Under the pieces are notes generated by a model. It ran no database searches. It worked only from the letters and a program-made list of their open reading frames with translations, and was not told the origin of the DNA. A stretch of 64,000 bases of DNA from an uncultured Oscillospiraceae bacterium (GTDB taxonomy: Bacteria; Bacillota; Clostridia; Oscillospirales; Oscillospiraceae). Position 1 is the first letter of the stretch. Each line of letters begins with the position of its first letter. The stretch is taken from NCBI GenBank assembly GCA_934667095.1, contig CAKULE010000008.1, forward strand, positions 40,981-104,980, in the 5' to 3' direction. The position numbers and the translations under genes were made by a program. Of this stretch, positions 42,609-50,004 are shown in pieces.

Positions 42609-42829
42609 TACTTCAAACTCAATTCTCTTTTGATGGCGGGAATATCCGCTTTTCTGGCAAGCGGGTGCTTCTGTGCCTTGGCGATTGCTTCATTGATGTA
42701 CTCAACATAATCGATCTGCTTATCGCCGGACCCATGCTCGGCAAGCACTTGGTTCATCTTGTCGATCTGGTTGAAAAAGGTGTCGGGTACAATGATTCTC
42801 TCCAGTGTGGTGTCGATGGTAAAGCGCAT
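42608..42829 (-). CDS. 73-residue protein of unknown function (full-length partner)
   Basis: Sequence begins MRFTIDTTLERIIVPDTFF and ends IPAIKRELSLK. It looks alpha-helical and acidic in the middle, like an antitoxin or small DNA-associated protein, but no family is recognised. AGGAGGAATGAACT precedes the ATG. The locus at 30696-30758 keeps only its two ends. It is the first gene of the element's HTH-SLH operon. Confidence 0.75.
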   Translation of the reverse strand: MRFTIDTTLERIIVPDTFFNQIDKMNQVLAEHGSGDKQIDYVEYINEAIAKAQKHPLARKADIPAIKRELSLK

Positions 42830-42854
42830 AGTTCATTCCTCCTAAAAAAGAAAA

Positions 42855-42893
42855 GTGTGCAAAAGTCGGCGTATTGCACAACTTTTTGCACAC
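42855..42893. promoter_or_regulatory. TGTGCAA repeat operator (copy 2)
   Basis: GTGTGCAAAAGT (42855-42866) is inverted at 42881-42893 with one extra T, and TTGCACA (42874-42880) lies between. Same architecture as 30781-30824. Confidence 0.55.
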
Positions 42894-42896
42894 TCA

Positions 42897-42921
42897 ATTA
42901 TATATATATATATATTGTCAA
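42897..42921 (-). promoter_or_regulatory. Promoter with (TA)8 repeat in its spacer (copy 2)
   Basis: Minus strand TTGACA (42916-42921), eight TA units (42899-42914), TATAAT (42897-42902). Spacer to TATAAT is 13 bases, too short for good activity; ten units would give 17. Confidence 0.7.
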
Positions 42922-42942
42922 GGGTTTTGCTGAAATTTCTCT

Positions 42943-42975
42943 GATTTGCTCAGATTTTGCGTGGATTTGCTCAGA
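42943..42975 (+). repeat. Direct repeat GATTTGCTCAGA
   Basis: Two exact 12-bp copies (42943-42954 and 42964-42975), 21 bp apart, upstream of the TA-repeat promoter. The rest of 42922-43073 is AT-rich with GATTCGTTCAGAATTC-like imperfect repeats and no gene. Confidence 0.6.
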
Positions 42976-43073
42976 ATCTGCCGAAATTCACTTGATTTTA
43001 GACTGAATCAATAGCAAATAAGACTGATTCTATGAAGTTCTGTGAGAATTCGTTGCGTTCCGTTCAGATTCGT

Positions 43074-43595
43074 TCAGAATTCAAACCGTTCTGCTTTTGA
43101 TGATAAACTATCCTTTGCATTATCTGTCTTATTTGTATATCTATTATCTATTTCTCTATTGCCCAGCGGAGGTTTTGCTGTCTCCGGCGAACTGCGGCGT
43201 TCGTGGGGCAAATTTTGTAGTTTGTCCTGCGAACCGGGCTGTCCGCACCACGGCTCCCCCATTTTCTGTTTTTCCTCTTGCTGTTTGTGGGGCGATTCGT
43301 AAAAGTCATAGGTATTCCCGCCCCGCTGCACCAGATAGCCCTCGGCAATAAAGAGGTTGATGTACTTGTGGAAGGTGGTCTTTGTGATCCCGGCCTCGTT
43401 CTCCGCCGCCTGCGGGGACAGCGCAAAGGTATACCCATCCGCATTTTTCGCAAGGTACAGATAAAGCTGCAAGGCATACGGCCCAAACCTCTTGTTGACG
43501 GCCATCCAGTTTTCATTTTTGATTTGCAGGAAGTCCCGCTCCGGCTTCTCCCTGTGGACGATGACGGTTTTCTAATTTTTCACTGTGTTTGGCAT
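43074..43595 (-). pseudogene. Winged-helix protein gene interrupted by TAG at codon 8
   Basis: AGGAGG lies seven bases before ATG 43595, which opens MPNTVKN, then TAG (43572-43574), then a continuous frame KTVIVHREKPERDFLQIKNENW... to TGA 43074. The part after the stop holds a winged-helix-like region (LSPQAAENEAGITKTTFHKYINLFIAEGYLV) similar to replication or helix-turn-helix proteins of small elements. Translation could restart at ATG 43505 (143 residues) but no ribosome site is visible there. Either a nonsense mutation or TAG read-through; see finding. Confidence 0.75.
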
Positions 43596-43628
43596 AAATA
43601 GCCCTCCTGTTTCTCTATTTCTATAAAT

Positions 43629-43657
43629 ATAATACCAAAATTTTATGGTAAAAACAA
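43629..43657 (-). promoter_or_regulatory. Promoter of the winged-helix gene
   Basis: Minus strand TTGTTT (43652-43657), 17 bases, TATTAT (43629-43634). It shares the 13-mer AAAATTTTGGTAT with the divergent promoter at 43853-43865. The stretch 43660-43839 is GC-rich and contains no recognised gene. Confidence 0.6.
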
Positions 43658-43839
43658 AGCGGCCGCCGCGGGGCGAACAAAAGACATTGCGCTGACCCCT
43701 CCGCAGGCTCTGCGCTCTTGCTGCGGCAGCGGGGACGGTGATTCTGCCCTATTTTCCTTGCCGCCGCAGGCACCTTTTTTCGCGGTGCTGCGTGCGGCTG
43801 CCGTTTGCCCGAATGGCAGCCCCCGGCCCTCCGGGCTTT

Positions 43840-43868
43840 TTGAGTTAAGATGAAAATTTTGGTATAAT
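43840..43868 (+). promoter_or_regulatory. Promoter of the 86-codon gene
   Basis: TTGAGT (43840-43845), 17 bases, TATAAT (43863-43868). Confidence 0.75.
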
Positions 43869-43899
43869 GGTATCAGAAAAAGTGAAAGGAGTGATTCCC

Positions 43900-44160
43900 A
43901 TGCCGATGTTTCCGAAGGAGGAGGCCGACCGTCTGTATCAAGAGGGCAAAATGCCGGAGTGGTGGTACAGGCAGCACTATAAGACCGCCGAAGAAAATGA
44001 GCGCGACCATTTCCGCGACATGGCGGAGCGGGGCTTACAGTTCCTGCGGCAGCGCGCCGAAGAATAGCAGCGCAAGGCCCAGCAGCAGGCGCTGGAACAG
44101 GAAATTGACAGGGCTGTGCAGCGGGCCGTAGAAAAGGCCCTCGCAGACCTGCTAAAATAA
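43900..44160 (+). pseudogene. Small element gene interrupted by TAG at codon 56
   Basis: ATG 43900 with AAAGGAG eight bases upstream encodes a 55-residue protein rich in Glu, Arg and aromatic residues (ADRLYQEGKMPEWWYRQHYK), then TAG at 44065-44067. The frame continues without another stop for 30 codons (QRKAQQQALEQEIDRAVQRA and onwards), a helical Gln/Ala/Glu-rich stretch, to TAA 44158-44160, right before a terminator. The promoter, ribosome site and terminator define an 86-codon gene, so TAG is internal. Family not recognised. Confidence 0.75.
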
Positions 44161-44163
44161 AAA

Positions 44164-44190
44164 GCAGGACAGGGCAAAGCCCTGTCCTGC
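44164..44190. terminator. Terminator shared by integrase and the 86-codon gene
   Basis: A 12-bp stem (44164-44175 with 44179-44190, loop AAA); T-rich tail on the minus strand after the integrase. Confidence 0.88.
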
Positions 44191-44195
44191 CATTC

Positions 44196-45413
44196 TTACA
44201 AGTTGAACGCCGCTGCGTATTTCTCTGCCGCCGCCCGCATTTGCCGTATGTCAGACCTCACATAGAAATTCAGCGTTGTGCTGGCGTCTGCGTGCCCCAA
44301 AATCTCCTGCACACTCTTGATGTCCGCCCCCTGTGCCAGCAGCAGCGTGGCGCAGGAATGGCGCAGGTCGTGGGGAGAGAGGTCGGGCAGGCCGCTGCGC
44401 TTCATAAACCGTTTGGCCCGGCGGGTGACAGCGTTCGGGTCGCGGGGGCTGAATATATCTCCGCTGCCCGGAAAGACAAAGGCGTCCTTCAAGATCGTGC
44501 TCTTATTTTCCGCCATCGTCCGCCGCTTCAAGCCTTGCAGTTGGCGCAGGGCAGAGGGCATGATGGGAATGGTGCGGACGCTGTCCGCCGTTTTCGGAGT
44601 GCTGACCATAATACCGCTCTCCGGTGTGTAGACCACGCTGCGGGCGATGGTTATGGTCGCGTCCTTCTCGTCAATGTCCTTCCACTTCAGCCCCAAGCAC
44701 TCACCGCGCCGAATACCGGAGGTCAGCAGGAGAAACATCATGCAGCGGAAGTCCTGCGGCTCGTCCGCGAGGGCACGGAAAAATTGCGCTGCCTGCTCCG
44801 CCGTCAAGGCGTCCACGGGCTTCTTGTCCTTCTTTGGCGCGTCCACCCGCAGCATGGGATTGGTCACAAGCAGCCCCTGCTTATCGGCGTATGCGAAAAT
44901 CATGCCCAGCACATTATAATAGTGCCGTATCGTCTTGGGGGCAAGGGGCTTGCCCCGCTGGGTCTTGTACTCCCGGCTCAGATAGGCAAGAAACCGCTGT
45001 ATCTGCATGGGGCCTATCTCCTGCAAGACGGCCCCGCCGAAGTAGTCCACAATCAGCTTCTTCATGTTCCCGTAAAACGTCACGGTCGTTTGCTTGTCGT
45101 TGCCGTTGCAGACTTGGAGCGGAAACCACACGTCATTGACAAAGCTGCGGAAGCTGTCCCGGCGCTTTTCGGGCGGGAGTATGTACGCCTGCCCCAGTTC
45201 CTTTTCCTTTTGATACTCGGCTCTGATCTCCTGCTCCCAATCGTCCGCCGCCCGCTCGGCGGCTTTTTTCATTTTGGACGGGGACAGCCCCGCCGGTGCT
45301 TCCCATGTCGTGTACCGCCGCACCTGTTTGCCTTCTGCGTCCCGCTCCAAGCAGGCCGTAAAACGGAAGGAAATAATTTTGCCGTTTTTCTTGTTTTCCC
45401 GGATATTTGCCAT
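44196..45413 (-). CDS. int: Tyrosine recombinase/integrase
   Basis: A 405-residue phage-type integrase: N-terminal arm-binding part, SAM-like core-binding domain (FVNDVWFPLQVCNGNDKQTTVTFYGNM), and a catalytic domain with Arg in TSGIRRGECLGLKW, HDLRHSCATLLL and LGHADASTTLNFYV carrying the His and nucleophilic Tyr. I start at ATG 45413 (MANIRENKKNGK); the open frame extends into the tRNA but that part is only translated tRNA sequence. Located next to the intact tRNA-Ala, it should recombine the 63-bp att repeats. Confidence 0.93.
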   Translation of the reverse strand: MANIRENKKNGKIISFRFTACLERDAEGKQVRRYTTWEAPAGLSPSKMKKAAERAADDWEQEIRAEYQKEKELGQAYILPPEKRRDSFRSFVNDVWFPLQVCNGNDKQTTVTFYGNMKKLIVDYFGGAVLQEIGPMQIQRFLAYLSREYKTQRGKPLAPKTIRHYYNVLGMIFAYADKQGLLVTNPMLRVDAPKKDKKPVDALTAEQAAQFFRALADEPQDFRCMMFLLLTSGIRRGECLGLKWKDIDEKDATITIARSVVYTPESGIMVSTPKTADSVRTIPIMPSALRQLQGLKRRTMAENKSTILKDAFVFPGSGDIFSPRDPNAVTRRAKRFMKRSGLPDLSPHDLRHSCATLLLAQGADIKSVQEILGHADASTTLNFYVRSDIRQMRAAAEKYAAAFNL

Positions 45414-45534
45414 TTTGATACACCATTCTTTCCGGCGTACCAACGGTTTCCGGCCCGACTTCTCCCGGCTGTGCGCTTTTTTGTGCGCTTTTGCCGTTTT
45501 GTCTGGCTTTTGATTGGCGTTTTGGGGAAAAAGA

Positions 45535-45569
45535 AAAAGCCTTGAAAACGTAGTGTTTTCAAGGCTTTT
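45535..45569 (-). terminator. Element-supplied tRNA-Ala terminator
   Basis: A 15-bp stem (45535-45549 with 45555-45569) just 3' of the tRNA on the minus strand. It replaces the displaced terminator at 40959-40990. Confidence 0.8.
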
Positions 45570-45575
45570 CGCTTT

Positions 45576-45651
<76 letters not shown>

Positions 45652-45686
45652 GTTTACGCTGGGCCTATTGGCCCTGCGCGAGGAGT

Positions 45687-45715
45687 ATAATAACAGACGG
45701 GGGGAAGAATGTCAA
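45687..45715 (-). promoter_or_regulatory. Promoter of tRNA-Ala (second copy)
   Basis: TTGACA (45710-45715), 17 bases, TATTAT (45687-45692) on the minus strand. Confidence 0.8.
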
Positions 45716-45774
45716 CACCTTTTTTCAGATTCTTCGAAGATTTTTTCCGGAGCCTCAAAATGGCCCGAAAATGC

Positions 45775-45951
45775 TCACATGTGGAAGTCGAACCGTCCGT
45801 GCTCGATGGCGTCCCCCACCGCCCGGATGGCCCGGCCGGCGGTCTTCTGCATCCTGCGTTTCTTGCTGGGCTTGGCCAGCATCAGCATGGCGGCCCCAGC
45901 GGCCATGCTCACCCCCATGGCGGGCAGCACGGTCTTTTTATCCAGCTTCAT
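45775..45951 (-). CDS. Small membrane protein
   Basis: A 58-residue protein: a basic start, one hydrophobic segment (VLPAMGVSMAAGAAMLML), then a basic, helical tail (KPSKKRRMQKTAGRAIRAVGDAIEHG). ATG 45951 is chosen since GAAGGAGGG lies six bases upstream; the ATG two codons earlier abuts it. Small proteins of this design are common in clostridia; function unknown. Confidence 0.7.
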   Translation of the reverse strand: MKLDKKTVLPAMGVSMAAGAAMLMLAKPSKKRRMQKTAGRAIRAVGDAIEHGRFDFHM

Positions 45952-46011
45952 CTTCATCCCTCCTTCGTGGGTAGCTTTCCCCGAAGGCAGGATCTTTTGC
46001 GTACCAAAATT

Positions 46012-46764
46012 TTATTCCAGCACCAGCGACACCGGGCAGTGGTCACTGCCGGCAATGTCCGGGTGGATCGCCGCCTCCCGCACCCGGGGTGCCAGCCGGT
46101 CGGACACGATGAAGTAGTCGATGCGCCATCCCGCATTCTTCTCCCGGGCATGAAAGCGGTAGCTCCACCAGGAATAGGCCCCGGTCTGGTCGGGATACAG
46201 GCTGCGGAAGGTGTCCGTAAAGCCGGCGGAAAGCAGCTCGGTGAGCTTGCCCCGCTCCTGATCGGAAAAGCCCGCGTTGCCCCGGTTGGTCTTGGGATTC
46301 TTCAGGTCGATCTCCTCATGGGCTACGTTCAGGTCCCCGCAGTAGACCACGGGCTTGGTCCGGTCCAGACTCTGGAGATAGCCCCGCAGATCGTCCTCCC
46401 ACTCCATGCGGTAGCCAATGCGGGCCAGCCCCTCCTGTGCGTTGGGGGTGTAGCAGTTCACCAGCCAGAGGTCCGGGTACTCCAGCGTGATGAGCCGGCC
46501 CTCATGGTCATGCCGGTCCAGATCCATGCCGTAGGAGACGGACAGGGGCTCCTGCCGGGCGAAGACCGCCGTGCCGGAATAGCCCTTTTTCTCGGCAGAG
46601 TTCCAGAACTCATGGTAGCCAGGCAGCTTCACCTCCGCCTGACCCTGCTCCATCTTGGTCTCCTGCAGGCAGATGAAGTCGGCGTCCAGCCCCAGCATGG
46701 ACTCCGCAAAGCCCTTTTTCAGACAGGCCCGCAGGCCATTGACGTTCCACGATACGAATTTCAT
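46012..46764 (-). CDS. xth: Exodeoxyribonuclease III / AP endonuclease
   Basis: A 250-residue endonuclease/exonuclease/phosphatase-fold DNA repair enzyme that cuts at abasic sites. Motifs: SWNVNGLRACLKKGF, FICLQETKMEQGQAE (catalytic Glu), YCGDLNVAHEEIDLKNP (Asp/Asn), and GSDHCPVSLVLE with the catalytic Asp-His. GGAGG precedes ATG 46764. Confidence 0.95.
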   Translation of the reverse strand: MKFVSWNVNGLRACLKKGFAESMLGLDADFICLQETKMEQGQAEVKLPGYHEFWNSAEKKGYSGTAVFARQEPLSVSYGMDLDRHDHEGRLITLEYPDLWLVNCYTPNAQEGLARIGYRMEWEDDLRGYLQSLDRTKPVVYCGDLNVAHEEIDLKNPKTNRGNAGFSDQERGKLTELLSAGFTDTFRSLYPDQTGAYSWWSYRFHAREKNAGWRIDYFIVSDRLAPRVREAAIHPDIAGSDHCPVSLVLE

Positions 46765-46861
46765 GGTATCCTCCATTTATTTATAATCAGATACCCAGAT
46801 GATACCACAGGGACGCGGAGATTTCCACCGGGGAATTTTCGCGGCAGAGGCGGTTTGGCTC

Positions 46862-46890
46862 TTGACAGAAGCGGTTTTGTCCGATATAAT
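46862..46890 (+). promoter_or_regulatory. Promoter of tRNA-Leu(GAG)
   Basis: Perfect consensus: TTGACA (46862-46867), 17 bases, TATAAT (46885-46890). Confidence 0.9.
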
Positions 46891-46912
46891 GGCTAAGCTG
46901 TCAACAGAATAT

Positions 46913-46998
46913 GCGGATGTGCTGGAATTGGTAGACTGGCTAGCTTGAGGTGCTAGTGGCCCACGGCCGTACGGGTTCGAGTCCCGTCATCCGCACCA
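46913..46998 (+). tRNA. tRNA-Leu (anticodon GAG)
   Basis: An 86-base tRNA with a long variable arm. GCGGATG pairs with CATCCGC; anticodon stem CTAGC/GCTAG holds TTGAGGT; CCA is encoded at 46996-46998. Confidence 0.95.
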
Positions 46999-47000
46999 CG

Positions 47001-47029
47001 ATAAAGACACCGCTTTGCGGTGTCTTTAT
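47001..47029 (+). terminator. Terminator of tRNA-Leu(GAG)
   Basis: A 13-bp stem (47001-47013 with 47017-47029) followed by a T-run. Confidence 0.9.
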
Positions 47030-47137
47030 TTTTTTGGTCTCACTCCCCTGCGGCCGCTGCACCCAAGGAGTAGACAGGGCCGCGGGGGCATGGTACAATG
47101 TTCCTGTGATCGACCGAAGAAGCGGAGGGCAACCCGA

Positions 47138-47965
47138 ATGAACAAGATCCGATTCACCGCGAACGAGACCACAAACTACGTATTTCACATGCTCTCTGTG
47201 GCCAAGTGCGGCTACGACAACGCCTATGGCGAAGCATACCGTTCCCTCTACCCTGCGGAGAATCTGGCCGTGCTCAAGGAGCACGAGGACCTGCTCACCA
47301 TCTGCGGCGGTACCCACTGCGGAGCCCTCTATCCCATGCTGGTCAGGGGTGCGGCCCGGGCCGAACAGCCCGCCGAGGTGTACTATGCCGGGCTGCTCCG
47401 CGGGACGCCGGCGGACCTTGAGGGCTACGCCGACGCGATCCGGCAGATTTCCGGGGTGATGCTCCGCCACTGCGGGTCCTATCTTACGGATATCTGGCCG
47501 GCCGAGCGGGAGAAGATCGCCGCATATATCCCCGAGGTCCGCCGCCTGTTTGAGGACACAGACTTCACGGAGAAGGCGGAGGCCGCCATCGGGGTCAGGC
47601 TGCCCCGGGAGGCCTTCACCGCCACCCTTGTCACCTCCGTGGAGAACGGCCCGGAGGCCATCGACATCTCCGACGAGCAGGACGTGTTCGGCATCGAGCG
47701 GACACCTCTCGACGCCTTCTATTTCATCGGGCACGAGTTCATCATCTATCTGCTGTTCGAGGCTTTGAAGGAGACCTCCGCCTTTCAGACACAGGCCACG
47801 TGGAATATCACTGAGGGCCTCGCAGAGTTCTACATAAAGCAGGTGATGGGTGGGCTCCGGTTCAGCTATCACCAGAAATACGTGGAGTTTTTCGAGGCAT
47901 GCTGCGCCTCCGCGCGGCCCATCCCGGCGGAGCTGTACGAAAAGGGCTGCACGGCCTTCTGCTGA
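47138..47965 (+). CDS. Conserved-looking protein of unknown function
   Basis: A 275-residue soluble protein with no signal peptide. ATG 47138 has GGAGG nine bases upstream. One notable segment is DAFYFIGHEFIIYLLFEAL, a His-Glu pair in a helix reminiscent of metallopeptidase-like folds, though without a full HExxH. A further conserved-looking stretch is NITEGLAEFYIK. Not recognised. It stands alone between tRNA-Leu and the YhhN gene. Confidence 0.7.
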   Translation: MNKIRFTANETTNYVFHMLSVAKCGYDNAYGEAYRSLYPAENLAVLKEHEDLLTICGGTHCGALYPMLVRGAARAEQPAEVYYAGLLRGTPADLEGYADAIRQISGVMLRHCGSYLTDIWPAEREKIAAYIPEVRRLFEDTDFTEKAEAAIGVRLPREAFTATLVTSVENGPEAIDISDEQDVFGIERTPLDAFYFIGHEFIIYLLFEALKETSAFQTQATWNITEGLAEFYIKQVMGGLRFSYHQKYVEFFEACCASARPIPAELYEKGCTAFC

Positions 47966-48046
47966 GGCGCGGCCCCGCACATGCCCATTGTCTCGGCCCC
48001 CGATCTGTGGTATACTGTGCTCGACTGAGGAAGGGAGGACTCTGCC

Positions 48047-48694
48047 ATGAAGCCGCTGTTCATCCTGCTGTTCTGTGCCGCCGCCCTCACCAATGTAATC
48101 GCCTGCGCCCGGGGCTGCCAGCTCCCCCGCCGCATCGCCAAGGTCCTTCTCATGCCCCTGCTGCTGGCCATCTATCTGACCTGTGCCCGGCAGGTGCAGG
48201 CGTGGGTCATCCCCGCCTTGCTGCTGGGCTGGATCGGGGACCTGTTCCTCATTGCGCCCCATCAGGGCCTGCCTCGGACGCTGGGCATCGCCAGCTTCCT
48301 GCTGGGACACATCTGCTGGTTCCTCGCCATGGTGCGCCAGTTTCCCATCGCCCCCGCCCTGTGGGGCCGGATCGCCGCCCCGCTGGTCTTTCTGGCCGCC
48401 GCGGCGCTCATCTACCGCAGTCTCTACCCTCTGCTCCCCCGGGAGATGAAGATCACTGGCGGGGTATACATCGGCGTACTGGCCGCTATGGGGGCCACTG
48501 CGGGGCTGGTGCTCCTCTCCGGCTGTCCCGGCGGATGGGCCCTCCTGCTGGGCGAACTCCTGTTTCTCGTATCCGACACCATCCTCTGCCGCCAGTTCTT
48601 CACTGTGGGCGACCCCTGCCCCCGGTACGACACGGCGGTGATGTCCACTTATATTCTGGCCCAGACCCTGCTGGCCGTAGGCTTCTGCATCTGA
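48047..48694 (+). CDS. YhhN/TMEM86-family membrane protein
   Basis: A 215-residue protein with about seven to eight membrane segments. The family includes lysoplasmalogenases, which hydrolyse the vinyl-ether bond of lysoplasmalogens. LLLGWIGDLFLIAP and LLLGELLFLVSDTIL carry the conserved acidic residues of the family. GGGAGG precedes ATG 48047. Clostridia make plasmalogens, so such an activity is plausible. The asparaginase gene follows 26 bp later. Confidence 0.82.
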   Translation: MKPLFILLFCAAALTNVIACARGCQLPRRIAKVLLMPLLLAIYLTCARQVQAWVIPALLLGWIGDLFLIAPHQGLPRTLGIASFLLGHICWFLAMVRQFPIAPALWGRIAAPLVFLAAAALIYRSLYPLLPREMKITGGVYIGVLAAMGATAGLVLLSGCPGGWALLLGELLFLVSDTILCRQFFTVGDPCPRYDTAVMSTYILAQTLLAVGFCI

Positions 48695-48720
48695 TCTATA
48701 TATTATAAGGAGCGTTCTCC

Positions 48721-49728
48721 GTGAAAAAGCGCATTTTACTGCTCACCACCGGCGGCACCATCGCCAGCCGGCAGACGGCGGAGGGTCTCGCCCCCGGGCT
48801 GGACGGCAGCGGTCTGGCCCACTATCTGGGCGGCCTGATGGACAGCTACGACGTCACCGTGCGGGACATCCTCCATCTGGACTCCTCCAACATCCAGCCG
48901 GAGGAGTGGCGGCTCATCGCCCGCCACGTGTTCGACGCCCGGAACGACTTTGACGGCATCGTCATCTCCCACGGGACGGACACCATGGCCTACACCGCCT
49001 CGGTGCTGTCCTTCATGGTGCTGGGCGTTCCCATCCCCGTGGTGCTCACCGGGGCCCAGCTGCCCATCGACCACCCCCTCACCGATGGACTGGACAACCT
49101 CCGCACCGCCTTCGCCATGGCCGCCTCCGGCCGGCGGGGGGTCTTTCTGGCCTTTGACCGGAAGGTCATGCTGGGCTGCCGGGCGGTGAAGACCCACACC
49201 ACCGACTTCGGCGCATTCGACAGCGTCAACTGGCCCCTGGCCGCGGAGGTCAGCGGCGCGGGCCTCACCATCCACGACGGGGCCATCCCCGCCTTTGAGG
49301 GGACCTGCGCCCTCCGGGACCGGCTCTGTCAGGAGGTCTTCCTCATCAAGCTCACCCCCGGCCTCAACCCGGAGATCTTCGACATGCTGCTGGACATGCA
49401 CTACCGCGGCGTGGTCATCGAGGCCTTCGGCGCAGGCGGACTGCACTTCATCCGCCGCAACCTCATCGAAAAGCTCCATAAGGCCGCCAAGGCCGGCATG
49501 GCCGTTGTGGTGTGCAGCCAGTGCCTGTACGAGAGCAGTGACTTCTCCCTCTATCAGGCGGGGCAGAAGGCGCTGGCGCAGGGGGTCATTCAGGGCTATG
49601 ACATGACCACCGAGGCCGCCGTGACCAAGCTCATGTGGGCGCTGGGGCAGTACCACGATCTGGCCGACGTCCGCGCCTGCTTCGAGCGGAGCCTCGCCGG
49701 AGAACGGCGCACCGGCCTCCCGCTCTGA
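48721..49728 (+). CDS. ansA: Type I L-asparaginase
   Basis: A 335-residue cytosolic asparaginase hydrolysing asparagine to aspartate and ammonia. TTGGTIAS holds the first catalytic Thr, and SHGTDTMAYTASVL the second Thr and Asp. No signal peptide, consistent with type I. The start is GTG 48721 with AAGGAG upstream. A terminator follows at 49785. Confidence 0.93.
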   Translation: MKKRILLLTTGGTIASRQTAEGLAPGLDGSGLAHYLGGLMDSYDVTVRDILHLDSSNIQPEEWRLIARHVFDARNDFDGIVISHGTDTMAYTASVLSFMVLGVPIPVVLTGAQLPIDHPLTDGLDNLRTAFAMAASGRRGVFLAFDRKVMLGCRAVKTHTTDFGAFDSVNWPLAAEVSGAGLTIHDGAIPAFEGTCALRDRLCQEVFLIKLTPGLNPEIFDMLLDMHYRGVVIEAFGAGGLHFIRRNLIEKLHKAAKAGMAVVVCSQCLYESSDFSLYQAGQKALAQGVIQGYDMTTEAAVTKLMWALGQYHDLADVRACFERSLAGERRTGLPL

Positions 49729-49784
49729 CCCGCACCGCCAGGCGGACCGATTCCCCCAAAAACCATTTGTCACTTTTTTGACGA

Positions 49785-49816
49785 ACACGGCCGTCTCTCC
49801 GGAGGCGGCCGTGTTT
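49785..49816 (+). terminator. Terminator of ansA
   Basis: AACACGGCCG (49785-49794) pairs with CGGCCGTGTT (49807-49816), then TTT. Confidence 0.85.
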
Positions 49817-49901
49817 TTCTCTCCTCTTCGTCAAATTATTCAAATTACACAGCACCGCTTCGCTGTTTTGTACGATTCTTCAACGCTTCGACAAATTTTA
49901 C

Positions 49902-49957
49902 TTGTATTTTCCCTCCCCGGGGTTATAATAAGAATATGGGACCGGAAACGATTTCGG
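49902..49957 (+). promoter_or_regulatory. Promoter and LacI-type operator of the sugar ABC operon
   Basis: TTGTAT (49902-49907), 16 bases, TATAAT (49924-49929). CCGGAAACGATTTCGG (49942-49957) is a quasi-palindrome with the central CG typical of LacI-family sites, placed just downstream of the start point, where a bound repressor would block RNA polymerase. The LacI gene at 53323 is the natural candidate; CcpA is an alternative. Confidence 0.7.
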
Positions 49958-50004
49958 CCCCGGGGAATAGAAGGAAACAAACTACGAATCAGGAGGAAAC
50001 AGTC

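Noticed and set aside
42943..42975. Start of a CRISPR-like array
   Set aside because: Only two 12-bp copies with a 9-base gap, and no cas genes.
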